From assembly GCF_004216955.1 (NCBI RefSeq), contig NZ_SGXL01000001.1, forward strand, positions 1,483,034 through 1,547,033: 64,000 nucleotides of DNA, given 5' to 3'. Made by a program: the position numbers and the translations under genes. The notes beneath the pieces were generated by a model. That model was not told the DNA's origin. It did not search any database and saw nothing but the letters and a program-made list of their open reading frames with translations. This DNA comes from Fictibacillus sp. BK138 (GTDB lineage: Bacteria; Bacillota; Bacilli; Bacillales; Fictibacillaceae). Below are positions 1 to 8,089 of the stretch, piece by piece; positions within the stretch are counted from its first letter, which is position 1, and each line of letters opens with the position of its first letter.

Positions 1-707
1 TGGAAACAGGATATATGAAGAAACTTCCTGAAGATGTACGAAAAGATATTTTACAATATGGAATTCGCAACTCCCATTTGTTAACGGTGGCTCCTACAGG
101 AAGCACCGGGACCATGGTTGGAGTCTCAACTGGCCTTGAACCTTACTTCTCATTCTCTTACTTCCGCAGCGGACGTCTCGGGAAGTTTATTGAAGTAAAA
201 GCTGATATTGTAAAAGAATATCTCGATAATAATCCGGAAGCGAATGAAAACGAACTACCTGAATGGTTTGTTGCAGCGATGGAGCTTGCCCCAGAAGCAC
301 ATGCGGATACACAATGTGTCATCCAGCGCTGGGTGGACAGCTCAATCTCCAAAACGGTAAATGCACCTAAAGGATATACTGTCGATCAAGTCCAGAAAGT
401 TTATGAGCGTTTGTATAAAGGCGGCGCAAAAGGCGGAACTGTTTATGTTGATGGAAGCCGTGATGCGCAAGTTCTGACACTTAAAGCTGAAGAGACTTTT
501 GAACAAACAGAGATCGATCTTGGAATGGAAGAAGAAAAGAAAAAAGTCGTTATTCTTGATACGATTACTGACCTTCGTTCAACCGATGTTACAATCGGCA
601 ACGAAGTAGGCAACACATGTCCTGTATGCCGAAAAGGAAAAGTAAAAGAGATCGGCGGCTGCAATACGTGTACAAACTGCAACGCACAATTAAAGTGCGG
701 CCTATAA
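1..707 (+). CDS. nrdJ: Adenosylcobalamin-dependent (class II) ribonucleotide reductase, 3' part
   Basis: Only the C-terminal 234 or so residues lie in the window; the reading frame is open from base 3 upstream of the first ATG at 15, so the gene is cut by the window edge. It would reduce ribonucleotides to deoxyribonucleotides with a radical generated from coenzyme B12. The segment APTGSTGTMVGVSTGLEP matches the conserved substrate-loop region of class II enzymes, and the protein ends in a cysteine-rich tail (CPVC, then CNTCTNC and a final CGL) typical of the redox-active C-terminus that re-reduces the active site. A strong terminator follows. The family call is firm; the N-terminal catalytic half is not visible. 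Confidence 0.9.
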   Translation, partial: ETGYMKKLPEDVRKDILQYGIRNSHLLTVAPTGSTGTMVGVSTGLEPYFSFSYFRSGRLGKFIEVKADIVKEYLDNNPEANENELPEWFVAAMELAPEAHADTQCVIQRWVDSSISKTVNAPKGYTVDQVQKVYERLYKGGAKGGTVYVDGSRDAQVLTLKAEETFEQTEIDLGMEEEKKKVVILDTITDLRSTDVTIGNEVGNTCPVCRKGKVKEIGGCNTCTNCNAQLKCGL

Positions 708-717
708 AGAAATGGGA

Positions 718-747
718 GAAGGAACTGGAAATGGTTCCTTCTTTTTA
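718..747 (+). terminator. Rho-independent terminator of nrdJ
   Basis: Stem GAAGGAAC (718-725) pairs with GGTTCCTTC (733-741) across a 7-nt loop and is followed by a run of T residues. It sits 11 bases after the nrdJ stop. Confidence 0.85.
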
Positions 748-770
748 TATTTTCATATTCGGACATACTA
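740..770 (+). promoter_or_regulatory. Possible sigma-G-type promoter of splB
   Basis: CATACTA at 764-770 matches the sigma-F/G -10 consensus CATWMTA exactly and lies 35 bases before the splB start. B. subtilis spl genes are forespore-expressed under sigma-G. The -35 side is T-rich and does not match well, so this is tentative. Confidence 0.4.
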
Positions 771-805
771 ACCTCATCATTTGTGAATTTTTGGGGGTAT
801 ATAAT

Positions 806-1843
806 ATGGCCGGTGCTAATAAACCGTTTATGCCGCAGCTCATTTATTTTGAACCGCGTGCACTTGAATATCCGTTGGGGAAAGAGCTTTTCGATAAGTT
901 CAGTAAGCTTGAAGTAGAAATAAGAGAAACAACGTCTCATAACCAAATACGTGATTTGCCTGGAGATAACGATTTTCAAAAATATAGAACAGCAAAATCA
1001 ACGCTTGTTGTCGGTATTCGAAAAACTTTAAAATTTGATACGTCAAAACCGTCGGCAGAATACGCAATCCCGCTTGCAACTGGATGTATGGGACATTGTC
1101 ATTATTGTTATCTGCAGACCACACTTGGCAGCAAGCCTTATTTAAGAACGTATGTAAATACAGACGAAATTTTTGCACAGGCTGAAAAGTATATGCGGGA
1201 GAGAGCACCAGAAGTTACGCGGTTTGAGGCGTCATGTACATCAGACATCGTTGGAATTGATCATCTTACCCACTCTCTGAAAAAAGCGATTGAATTTTTT
1301 GGTCAAACGGACTTAGGCAGACTTCGTTTCACAACAAAATATCATCATGTTGATCATTTACTGGACGCTAATCATCAAGGACGGACCAGGTTTCGATTTA
1401 GTATTAACTCACATTATGTGATCAAAAACTTTGAATTAGGGACAAGCCCGTTAGAGGAAAGAATTAATGCTGCCATAAAAGTAGCTGAAGCTGGATACCC
1501 ATTAGGTTTTATTGTGGCACCGCTTTATCTTCATAAGGATTGGGAAGAGGGGTATAAAGAGCTTTTTGATATTTTAGAGGCTAAGCTCCCAAAACGTTTA
1601 ACAAACGATTTAACTTTTGAACTGATTCAGCACCGCTTTACAAAACCGGCAAAAAGGGTAATCGAAAAAAATTATCCGAAAAGCAAGCTCGAAATGAACG
1701 AGGAAGAACGTAAATACAAGTGGGGCAAATATGGAATAGGCAAGTATGTGTATCAGGACGATCAAGCCACAAAGCTCCGAGAAACAGTAGAAAATTATAT
1801 TAATACCATGTTTCCACAAGCGAGGATCGAGTATTTTACGTAA
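806..1843 (+). CDS. splB: Spore photoproduct lyase
   Basis: A radical-SAM enzyme that directly reverses the spore photoproduct (5-thyminyl-5,6-dihydrothymine) in DNA when spores germinate. The 345-residue length is close to the 342 of B. subtilis SplB. The iron-sulfur cluster motif CMGHCHYC (Cys94, Cys98, Cys101) has the CxxxCxxC spacing, and FEASCTSDIVG carries the conserved hydrogen-donor cysteine. The ATG at 806 was chosen because GGGGG lies 6-10 bases upstream and the protein then starts like SplB; the frame runs open further upstream into nrdJ but without homology. No splA-like gene precedes it, unlike the B. subtilis splAB operon. Confidence 0.95.
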   Translation: MAGANKPFMPQLIYFEPRALEYPLGKELFDKFSKLEVEIRETTSHNQIRDLPGDNDFQKYRTAKSTLVVGIRKTLKFDTSKPSAEYAIPLATGCMGHCHYCYLQTTLGSKPYLRTYVNTDEIFAQAEKYMRERAPEVTRFEASCTSDIVGIDHLTHSLKKAIEFFGQTDLGRLRFTTKYHHVDHLLDANHQGRTRFRFSINSHYVIKNFELGTSPLEERINAAIKVAEAGYPLGFIVAPLYLHKDWEEGYKELFDILEAKLPKRLTNDLTFELIQHRFTKPAKRVIEKNYPKSKLEMNEEERKYKWGKYGIGKYVYQDDQATKLRETVENYINTMFPQARIEYFT

Positions 1844-1936
1844 TATTCAGGTAAAGGGTATTCCCTTGTCACTCAAACATTTCTATAGTATCCTTTTTAT
1901 AGAGACCAATCGGTTTTAGTATAGGGAGGGAACATT

Positions 1937-2371
1937 TTGCCGCCAACCCCAAGTATGGAAGATTATATTGAACGCATCTATGCCCTAATAGAAGAGAAAG
2001 GATATGCAAGAGTATCAGACCTTGCAGAAAACCTTGAGGTGCATCCCTCTTCTGTAACCAAAATGATTCAAAAACTCGACAAAGGCAAGTATGTCGTTTA
2101 TGAAAAATACAGAGGCTTTGTTTTAACGCCAAATGGAAAAAAACTAGGTAAGCGTTTAGTATACAGACATGAATTATTAGAAGAATTTTTGAAGGTAATC
2201 GGGGTAGATGAGGAAAACATCTTTCAAGATGTTGAAGGAATCGAGCACCACTTAAGCTGGAATGCTATTGATCGAATAGGAGATCTCGTGCAATTCTTTG
2301 AGGAAGACAAAGATCGCCTGAATGAATTAAGAGAAGTACAAGCGAAAAACGAAGAACAAGGACAATCATAA
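1937..2371 (+). CDS. mntR: Manganese-responsive transcriptional regulator MntR
   Basis: DtxR-family repressor of manganese uptake genes. The 144-residue protein aligns over its full length with B. subtilis MntR: an N-terminal winged helix (about 1-70), then a helical metal-binding and dimerisation region. The metal ligands are all present, shifted by one: Asp9, Glu12, His78, Glu100, Glu103 and His104. Translation starts at TTG 1937, with GGAGGG 6 bases upstream. It is a single gene with its own leader and no clear terminator before the repeat that follows. Manganese matters for sporulation, but no target gene lies in this window. Confidence 0.95.
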   Translation: MPPTPSMEDYIERIYALIEEKGYARVSDLAENLEVHPSSVTKMIQKLDKGKYVVYEKYRGFVLTPNGKKLGKRLVYRHELLEEFLKVIGVDEENIFQDVEGIEHHLSWNAIDRIGDLVQFFEEDKDRLNELREVQAKNEEQGQS

Positions 2372-2418
2372 ATTTTTATGGTTGTTTTTTATTTGTTTGT
2401 CATTTCAAAGTTTGATGA

Positions 2419-2567
2419 TCTTGAAAGTGGTTGATTTCCGTTCCAGGCGCTCGCTTTCCGCGGGGAGTGCGGTGAGCCTTCTCGGCACTATGAGCCATTA
2501 GAAGTCTCACACCTTGCACTCCAATCAACTTGACAATGAAGGTAAAAATGAGTCAAAAGCAACAATC
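2419..2567 (-). repeat. Dispersed structured repeat, copy A
   Basis: Minus-strand copy of a family also found at 15841, 27848, 43155 and 45010. The ends carry the shared words: GTTGATTTCCGTTCCAGG at one side and CTTGCACTCCAATCAAC at the other, with CGCTCGCTTTCCGCGGGG inside. It fills most of the 281-base gap between mntR and the patatin gene and contains no reading frame of note. Confidence 0.7.
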
Positions 2568-2652
2568 TTTTAGAGACTATCTTTTTATTTTGAAAAAATT
2601 GGTTATAAAGGACATCTTCTTGCGATTAGGATAGTAGTGGAGGAGATGGTCA

Positions 2653-3576
2653 ATGCGAATAGACGGCGTGTTTTCAGGTGGAGGAATTAAAGCTCTTTCG
2701 CTGATCGGTGCGGTTGAGGCGGCAGAGAATAGAGGGCTTTCTTTTGAAAGGGTTGCGGGTACAAGTGCCGGTGCGTTAATGGCCGCTTTAGTAAAAGCAG
2801 GGTATAAAGCTGATGAGATGAAAAGTATAATTGATGGACTTGATTTTAAAAAGTTTTTAGACACGAGTAAGGTTCCCATACCGTTAATGAATTGGTTAAA
2901 GCTCTATTGGAAGCTAGGTCTGTTTAAAGGAGATTATTTAGAGAATTGGGTGGCAACGCTTCTTGCAAACCGGGGAATCGTAACGTTTGCTGATATTCCA
3001 TATGGAAGTTTAAAGATTATCGCTTCAGATATAACCCGGGGAAGACTTATTGTCCTTCCGGATGATCTTGAGGAATACGGTTTGCTTCCAGAGCGATTCC
3101 CGATAGCCAGGGCTGTTCGGATGAGTTGCAGCCTTCCCTACTTTTTTTATCCGATTAAGCTGTTTAATCGAGTAGGACAAAAAAGTTATATTGTGGATGG
3201 CGGTGTATTGAGTAATTTTCCGATGTGGCTTTTTCAAAGGAAAGACCGGGTACCGATACGTCCGGTTTTAGGATTTCAGCTTAGTTCCTATATCAATGAT
3301 CATATTCCGACACACCAGGTAAAAAATGCAGTACAGCTTTTTAAAGCATTGTTTGAAACGATGATGCAAGCACATGATAATCGTTATATTGATACCCACG
3401 ATGCAAGAGATATTATATTTATGCCAGTTAAGCATGTATCTGTTATCGATTTTCAGTTGTCTGCTGAAGCGAAAAATGAACTTTATCAGTTTGGATATGA
3501 TAGGGCAGAGCACTTTCTGCAGAGCTGGATCGCAGGTAAATCATATCCGCATCCAGCATACAAAAATCGAGCCTGA
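2653..3576 (+). CDS. yqhO: Patatin-like phospholipase (YqhO-like)
   Basis: Probable serine acyl hydrolase acting on membrane lipids. The patatin fold landmarks are present: oxyanion loop SGGGIKA at residues 8-14, nucleophile Ser38 in GTSAG, and catalytic Asp182 in VDGG, giving a Ser-Asp dyad. The protein is 307 residues, similar to YqhO of B. subtilis, and sits in the same place between mntR and yqhP. The ATG at 2653 has GGAGGAG upstream. There is no signal peptide, so it likely acts from the cytoplasmic side. Substrate and physiological role are unknown. Confidence 0.88.
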   Translation: MRIDGVFSGGGIKALSLIGAVEAAENRGLSFERVAGTSAGALMAALVKAGYKADEMKSIIDGLDFKKFLDTSKVPIPLMNWLKLYWKLGLFKGDYLENWVATLLANRGIVTFADIPYGSLKIIASDITRGRLIVLPDDLEEYGLLPERFPIARAVRMSCSLPYFFYPIKLFNRVGQKSYIVDGGVLSNFPMWLFQRKDRVPIRPVLGFQLSSYINDHIPTHQVKNAVQLFKALFETMMQAHDNRYIDTHDARDIIFMPVKHVSVIDFQLSAEAKNELYQFGYDRAEHFLQSWIAGKSYPHPAYKNRA

Positions 3577-3605
3577 TCCTTAAAAGGAGGCTCGATTTTT
3601 TTTCT
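3562..3605. terminator. Bidirectional terminator between yqhO and yqhP
   Basis: AAAAATCGAGCCT (3562-3574) pairs with AGGCTCGATTTTT (3588-3600), followed by T residues. The A-run on the other side gives a T-run for transcripts from the minus strand, so the hairpin can serve both convergent genes. It overlaps both stop codons. Confidence 0.85.
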
Positions 3606-3948
3606 TGTTCTTTTTCCCTTCAATAACAGTTAAGTGATGCTCTCTTGACCGTTTTTTCTGAGCTGTACTCTTAACTTTCTTGTTTGAAAATAACGGTGAG
3701 GCTTTTGAAGGCTTCTGGTTGGAACCATACCGTTTTTTTGATTGTTTTACTGCTTTTCTATATTTGCCGTTTACTCCTGATGAAGTTCTGCGAAATATAA
3801 AGTAAAAAACGGCGACCACTGCTGCTCCGATCAGAAGGGTTGTAAATAGTTGGCGAGGTGAAGTGATCAGTTGATATAGGATTCCTACAACAGCCAGTGA
3901 AATGACAAACCAAATGATAGGATGCAATCTTCTGCTATTCTGTTGCAA
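3580..3948 (-). CDS. yqhP: Small membrane protein YqhP
   Basis: A 122-residue protein with two hydrophobic segments near the N-terminus (IIWFVISLAVVGILY, then LLIGAAVVAVFYFIF) and a long, very basic C-terminal tail ending KKNKKKNRASF. It resembles YqhP of B. subtilis in length, layout and position. The start was taken as TTG at 3948, with AAGGAGGT 8 bases upstream; the longer open frame upstream overlaps yqhQ and lacks a ribosome binding site. It is the second gene of a minus-strand yqhQ-yqhP pair. Function unknown. Confidence 0.75.
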   Translation of the reverse strand: MQQNSRRLHPIIWFVISLAVVGILYQLITSPRQLFTTLLIGAAVVAVFYFIFRRTSSGVNGKYRKAVKQSKKRYGSNQKPSKASPLFSNKKVKSTAQKKRSREHHLTVIEGKKNKKKNRASF

Positions 3949-3967
3949 CAGGTTCACCTCCTTAAAA

Positions 3968-4915
3968 TTAAACGATTTGATTTTGTTGTTTCTCACTCTC
4001 ATAGGATGCGTCACGTTTAAGCATTTCATTAAAAGATAGTATAGAAACTTCTAATTGTTTTTCGTCAGGTTCTTTTGTTGTCAGTAATTGCAGCCAAAGT
4101 CCCGGATATCCTAAATAACGAAGTACAGGAACGTCTCTTAATTTGTTGGTCAGCTGTAATACTTCAAAAGATACCCCTAAAACGACAGGAATAAGCGCAA
4201 GTCTGGATAAAATTCTTTGCCAAAGTACGTTAGAAGGTACAAAATAATAGATCACCATTCCAACAAGTACTGTAAATAGGATAAAACTGCTGCCGCAGCG
4301 GTAATGAAGCCGTGAATGCCGTTTAACATTTTCAACAGTCAGTTCATCTCCAGCTTCAAATGCATTAATTACTTTGTGCTCGGCCCCGTGATACATAAAC
4401 ACCCTCTTAATAGCGGGGGTCAATGAAACAAAATAAATGTAGCTTAATAAGAAGATAAATTTAAACAAACCTTCTAAAAGATTTTGCCCAAGATGTCCTG
4501 GCACAATGAACCGAAATGCTTCTGCCAGGAACACAGGAACAAGTGTAAATACAAATTTTCCGAACAGAAATGATAGGACACCAATTATCGCCAGACTAAA
4601 GAAAAAAGTTAACTTCGAAGGTTTTTCCTCTTCTTCATCTGCCTGTTCTTCACCAGGATTAACCCCGAATCGTTCAGCGGAAAAATTCAGATGCTGAGTG
4701 CCGTTCATACTTGCTTCTATAATAGCGATAAAGCCTCTTACAAAAGGAATCTTTTTAAGCATTGCTAATACAGGTGCGGGTTTCTTTTTAAGTTCAAAAT
4801 ACTCAATAGAATCATCGTTTCTTCTAATTGCCGTGACATATGTGTGTCTTCCGGCAAACATAACCCCTTCTAGTACAGCTTGACCGCCGTACACGGGCTT
4901 TTTCTCTTTTGTCAT
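3968..4915 (-). CDS. yqhQ: DUF1385 membrane protein YqhQ
   Basis: A 315-residue integral membrane protein of the DUF1385 family. The conserved N-terminal block KPVYGGQAVLEGVMF and the central HGAEHKVINAFE and HYRCGSSF motifs are all present, with about four transmembrane helices between and after them. The true start is the ATG at 4915, with GGGGGT upstream; the open frame runs back to 5020 without support. It is the first gene of the yqhQ-yqhP pair and is divergent from yqhR. The His and Cys motifs suggest an enzymatic or metal-binding role, but none is established. Confidence 0.88.
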   Translation of the reverse strand: MTKEKKPVYGGQAVLEGVMFAGRHTYVTAIRRNDDSIEYFELKKKPAPVLAMLKKIPFVRGFIAIIEASMNGTQHLNFSAERFGVNPGEEQADEEEEKPSKLTFFFSLAIIGVLSFLFGKFVFTLVPVFLAEAFRFIVPGHLGQNLLEGLFKFIFLLSYIYFVSLTPAIKRVFMYHGAEHKVINAFEAGDELTVENVKRHSRLHYRCGSSFILFTVLVGMVIYYFVPSNVLWQRILSRLALIPVVLGVSFEVLQLTNKLRDVPVLRYLGYPGLWLQLLTTKEPDEKQLEVSILSFNEMLKRDASYESEKQQNQIV

Positions 4916-5108
4916 GTTGGACCCCCAGCCTAAAATTTTGTAGGTACTTTCTATTCTACAGTAAAGCTGGATATTCCTCCAGAAGGTATGATTTATTTGT
5001 ATTTTTCCCATTTTATACATATTTTACACGGTTTATGAATGAATAAGCTCAATAGAGTTTGACGTGTTATTTTATGGACATACTATAGTGTGTTGGAGGT
5101 GTTCGTTT

Positions 5109-5624
5109 ATGGACGAAAAACAATTAGAGCAGAACAAACAAGAATCTCAATCTTCTTTTATGAGCCGAGTTGTGGGAGTAGGTTTTTTTGGAGGATTGAT
5201 TTGGGCTATTTTTGGATTCATTGCATATTATTTAAATTTTTCTAAGGTAGGTCCTGCTCTAGTATTAGCACCATGGGCATTAGGAAAATGGAAATCTCAA
5301 TGGATCGGACAGCTGATCAGTATAGTAATTATTGCGTTGCTCTCTATTTTAGTGGCGATCGGGTATCGTTACGCATTTGCGAAAATTAAATCCATGTGGG
5401 GTGGAATTGTCTTTGGAGCTGCATTATGGGGCATCGTGTTTTATTTGCTCCATCCGATCTTTCCCGGATTGGAGCCAATGAATACAATCGGTAAGAATAC
5501 AATCACAACAACACTCTGTATATATATATTATATGGTGTTTTTATAGGGTATTCTATTTCATTTGAATATAGAGAACGATATGGTGAGGCCCAGGAAAAG
5601 AAACAGCCTGCACAAAGTTCCTAA
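5109..5624 (+). CDS. yqhR: Conserved membrane protein YqhR
   Basis: A 171-residue protein with about four hydrophobic segments (around residues 20-45, 65-90, 100-120 and 130-155) and a charged C-terminus rich in Glu, Lys and Gln. Length and position match YqhR of B. subtilis, between yqhQ and aroQ. The ATG at 5109 has TTGGAGGTG 7 bases upstream and is preferred over an upstream in-frame start at 5064. It is followed by its own terminator, so it is probably a single-gene unit. No function is known. Confidence 0.8.
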   Translation: MDEKQLEQNKQESQSSFMSRVVGVGFFGGLIWAIFGFIAYYLNFSKVGPALVLAPWALGKWKSQWIGQLISIVIIALLSILVAIGYRYAFAKIKSMWGGIVFGAALWGIVFYLLHPIFPGLEPMNTIGKNTITTTLCIYILYGVFIGYSISFEYRERYGEAQEKKQPAQSS

Positions 5625-5649
5625 CTATCCAAAAGATCAAACGCTATGA

Positions 5650-5680
5650 TAGAATGTTGTAAGAACATTCTATTTTTTTT
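5650..5680 (+). terminator. Terminator of yqhR
   Basis: TAGAATGTT (5650-5658) pairs with AACATTCTA (5664-5672) over a 5-nt loop, followed by eight T residues. Confidence 0.85.
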
Positions 5681-5703
5681 GGTGTAAAGGCGAGGTGGCG
5701 TTT

Positions 5704-6156
5704 GTGGACTATAAAAAGTCTATTCTTGTTATTAACGGTCCTAACTTAAATCGCTTAGGAAAACGGGAACCAGGAATCTATGGTGCGAAAACATTAGAAG
5801 ACCTTCAATCAGAACTGGAAAGAACAGCATCAGAGCTTTCCTTTCATGTCTCATTTTATCAAAGTAATTCAGAGGGAGAAATTATTGACTGCATTCATGA
5901 ATCATCCGGTAAGCATGAGGGAATCGTTTTAAACGCAGGGGCTTATACTCATTATAGTTATGCGATTAGAGATGCAATTGCCAGTGTGGATGTCCCTGTA
6001 ATTGAAGTTCATTTATCAAACGTTCATGCCAGGGAGGAATTTCGCCGTGAATCTGTAATTGCTCCTGTTACGATAGGACAAATCTCAGGCTTTGGATTCG
6101 ATAGTTATAAACTTGCGCTTCAGGCTTTTAGCAATCATGTTAAATTGGGGGAATGA
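5704..6156 (+). CDS. aroQ: 3-dehydroquinate dehydratase, type II
   Basis: Converts 3-dehydroquinate to 3-dehydroshikimate in the shikimate pathway. At 150 residues it has the type II length. NGPNLNRLGKREPGIYG carries the flexible-lid Arg21 and catalytic Tyr26; NAGAYTHYSYAIRDA and EVHLSNVHARE (His103) complete the active site. I chose GTG 5704 because GAGGTG lies 5 bases upstream; GTG 5695 is an alternative, three codons longer. The stop nearly touches the following peptidase gene, so the two are co-transcribed, as in B. subtilis (yqhS-yqhT). Confidence 0.93.
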   Translation: MDYKKSILVINGPNLNRLGKREPGIYGAKTLEDLQSELERTASELSFHVSFYQSNSEGEIIDCIHESSGKHEGIVLNAGAYTHYSYAIRDAIASVDVPVIEVHLSNVHAREEFRRESVIAPVTIGQISGFGFDSYKLALQAFSNHVKLGE

Positions 6157-6158
6157 AA

Positions 6159-7232
6159 ATGGATCGTGTAGAAAGAGCAAGACAATTATTTGAGAACTTC
6201 GATATTGATGCATTACTCGTGACTTCTTCTTCAAATCGATTCTATTTAAGCGGATTTAAAGGAAGTTCAGGAGTTCTTCTTATTACAAAAAACGCCGCTG
6301 TTTTGGTAACGGACTTTAGATATAAGACACAGGCCGCAGAACAAGCAAAAGGTTACCGCGTAGTTATGCACACTGCACCTATTCCTGAAGAGGTTGCTAA
6401 ATTAGCAAAAGATTTATCTATTAAAAAACTAGGATTTGAACAAGATGATGTTACTTTCTCTACATATCGTACATATGATAGCCAGTTAAATGAAGCGGAA
6501 ACAAAGCTCGTGCCTGTTACAGGTCTAGTGGAAAAGTTGCGCTTGATAAAGGATGAATCAGAGATTAAGATAGTAAAGGATGCCGCGTCTATTGCAGATG
6601 CCGCTTTTTCACATATTATCGAGTTTATACGCCCTGGTTTGACTGAAAGGGAAGTTTCAAATGAACTCGAGTTTTTCATGAGAAAAAACGGAGCGATCTC
6701 TTCATCATTTGATATTATAGTCGCTTCGGGTTATCGTTCAGCTCTGCCTCATGGTGTAGCATCAGATAAAACGATCGAGACTGGTGAATTAGTAACTTTG
6801 GATTTTGGTGCATACTACAAAGGTTATTGTTCTGATATTACACGTACAGTGGCCATCGGCAATGTCTCAGATGAACTAAAAGAAATTTATCAAGTTGTAT
6901 ATGATGCACAAATGCTAGGCATGAAAGGTATTAAACCAGGAATGACTGGTAAAGAAGCAGACGCGTTAACAAGAGATTATATAGCTTCTAAAGGTTATGG
7001 AGATTATTTTGGACATTCGACAGGCCATGGAATCGGGTTAGATGTTCACGAAGGCCCTGCTCTGTCAGTTAAATCTGATACACTCTTAGAACCAGGCATG
7101 CTTGTAACAGTGGAACCTGGCATCTACATTTCAGGTCTTGGTGGAGTGCGAATTGAAGACGATGCCCTCATAACAAAAGATGGTAATGAATCACTTACCC
7201 ACTCTCCAAAGTCTCTTATAACGATAAGTTAA
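6159..7232 (+). CDS. yqhT: M24 family Xaa-Pro aminopeptidase (YqhT)
   Basis: Cytoplasmic metallopeptidase that removes N-terminal residues preceding proline. It has an N-terminal creatinase-like domain (about 1-125) and a pita-bread catalytic domain. The five metal ligands are in place: Asp215 and Asp226 ([14 protein letters not shown]), His290 (GHSTGHGIG), Glu319 (VEPGIY) and Glu333 (VRIEDD). ATG 6159 is preferred over ATG 6153 because GGGGG sits 7 bases before it but touches the earlier one. The 357-residue length matches YqhT. It lies 19 bases before efp; EF-P relieves stalling at prolines, so the pairing is thematically fitting, though that is inference. Confidence 0.92.
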   Translation: MDRVERARQLFENFDIDALLVTSSSNRFYLSGFKGSSGVLLITKNAAVLVTDFRYKTQAAEQAKGYRVVMHTAPIPEEVAKLAKDLSIKKLGFEQDDVTFSTYRTYDSQLNEAETKLVPVTGLVEKLRLIKDESEIKIVKDAASIADAAFSHIIEFIRPGLTEREVSNELEFFMRKNGAISSSFDIIVASGYRSALPHGVASDKTIETGELVTLDFGAYYKGYCSDITRTVAIGNVSDELKEIYQVVYDAQMLGMKGIKPGMTGKEADALTRDYIASKGYGDYFGHSTGHGIGLDVHEGPALSVKSDTLLEPGMLVTVEPGIYISGLGGVRIEDDALITKDGNESLTHSPKSLITIS

Positions 7233-7251
7233 TTATTCAGGAGGAAAAAAC

Positions 7252-7809
7252 ATGATTTCAGTAAACGATTTTAAAACAGGCTTAACCATTGAAGTTGACG
7301 GAGGAATTTGGCAGGTACTAGAATTCCAGCACGTAAAACCAGGAAAAGGTGCAGCTTTCGTACGTTCAAAATTGCGCAACTTGCGTACTGGCGGAATACA
7401 GGAAAAAACGTTCCGTGGCGGAGAGAAAGTATCTAAAGCACACATTGAAAATCGTAAAATGCAATACCTGTATGCTTCAGGTGACACTCACACATTCATG
7501 GACAATGAATCTTACGAACAGATCGAACTTCTTTCATCCCAGATTGAATACGAACTAAAATACTTGCTAGAGAACATGACTGTTCATATCATGACTTACC
7601 AAGGTGAAACAATCGGTGTTGAGCTTCCGAACACGGTTGAATTAGTAGTAGCTGAAACAGAGCCTGGAATTAAAGGTGATACGGCTTCAGGCGGTACAAA
7701 GCCAGCTACTCTTGAAACTGGTTTGATTGTACAAGTTCCTTTCTTCGTTAACCAAGGAGACAAACTTGTGATCGATACTAGAAATGGAGCTTACGTTTCA
7801 CGCGCATAA
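7252..7809 (+). CDS. efp: Translation elongation factor P
   Basis: Binds ribosomes stalled on polyproline stretches and promotes peptide bond formation. The 185-residue protein has the three beta-barrel domains of EF-P. Lys32 in VKPGKGAAF is at the tip position that carries the 5-aminopentanol modification in B. subtilis. The start at 7252 follows CAGGAGG by seven bases. It is the last gene of the aroQ-yqhT-efp run and ends at a clear terminator. Confidence 0.97.
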   Translation: MISVNDFKTGLTIEVDGGIWQVLEFQHVKPGKGAAFVRSKLRNLRTGGIQEKTFRGGEKVSKAHIENRKMQYLYASGDTHTFMDNESYEQIELLSSQIEYELKYLLENMTVHIMTYQGETIGVELPNTVELVVAETEPGIKGDTASGGTKPATLETGLIVQVPFFVNQGDKLVIDTRNGAYVSRA

Positions 7810-7825
7810 AAAATTAGATTTGAAA

Positions 7826-7857
7826 GTCTTATTCCGTTACGGAATAAGGCTTTTTTT
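7826..7857 (+). terminator. Terminator of efp
   Basis: GTCTTATTCCG (7826-7836) pairs with CGGAATAAGGC (7840-7850), with one G-T pair, followed by seven T residues. Confidence 0.9.
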
Positions 7858-7868
7858 ATTGAAATAGA

Positions 7869-7885
7869 TGTCGAAGTTTGACGAA
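7869..7885 (+). promoter_or_regulatory. Tandem 0A boxes (possible Spo0A site)
   Basis: TGTCGAA and TGACGAA, both matching the 0A box TGNCGAA, lie head-to-tail with 3 bases between, giving the 10-base register used by Spo0A dimers. They sit about 205 bases before spoIIIAA. No promoter was recognised next to them, so function is uncertain. Confidence 0.35.
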
Positions 7886-7982
7886 AGACCTAATTATTCA
7901 CTTTTAGACTTAATGTTCATGCTATCAGACCTAATTCTTTTTCACTTAGACTTAATTATCTTAAATCAGACCTAATTAAAAT
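7886..7982 (+). repeat. Degenerate 20-21 bp tandem array
   Basis: Five successive units start with AGACCTAATT or AGACTTAATT at 7886, 7906, 7927, 7948 and 7968. Only the first ten bases of each unit are conserved. The array lies between the efp terminator and the spoIIIA promoter and encodes nothing evident. Confidence 0.75.
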
Positions 7983-8027
7983 ACTCTGCAATTCTTTCCC
8001 CTACTTAATTTAACCCCCTCTTTATTG

Positions 8028-8056
8028 GCATAAAGCTTAAGGATAAGCCATACGTT
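8028..8056 (+). promoter_or_regulatory. Sigma-E-type promoter of the spoIIIA operon
   Basis: GCATAAA (8028-8034) and CATACGTT (8049-8056) are separated by 14 bases. They resemble the sigma-E -35 (KMATATT) and -10 (CATACAMT) elements. The B. subtilis spoIIIA operon is known to be mother-cell-expressed under sigma-E, which supports the call. Confidence 0.6.
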
Positions 8057-8089
8057 TATAGTACGAGCCTTTAAAAGGAGACCCCTGGT

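Noticed and set aside
617-805. Longer splB frame starting inside nrdJ
   Set aside because: It crosses the nrdJ terminator and has no homology to SplB before residue 1 of the chosen start.
443-979. Large antisense open frames, for example 443-979, 16984-17442 and 37058-37606 on the minus strand
   Set aside because: They mirror strongly conserved genes on the other strand, lack ribosome binding sites and have no recognisable domains.
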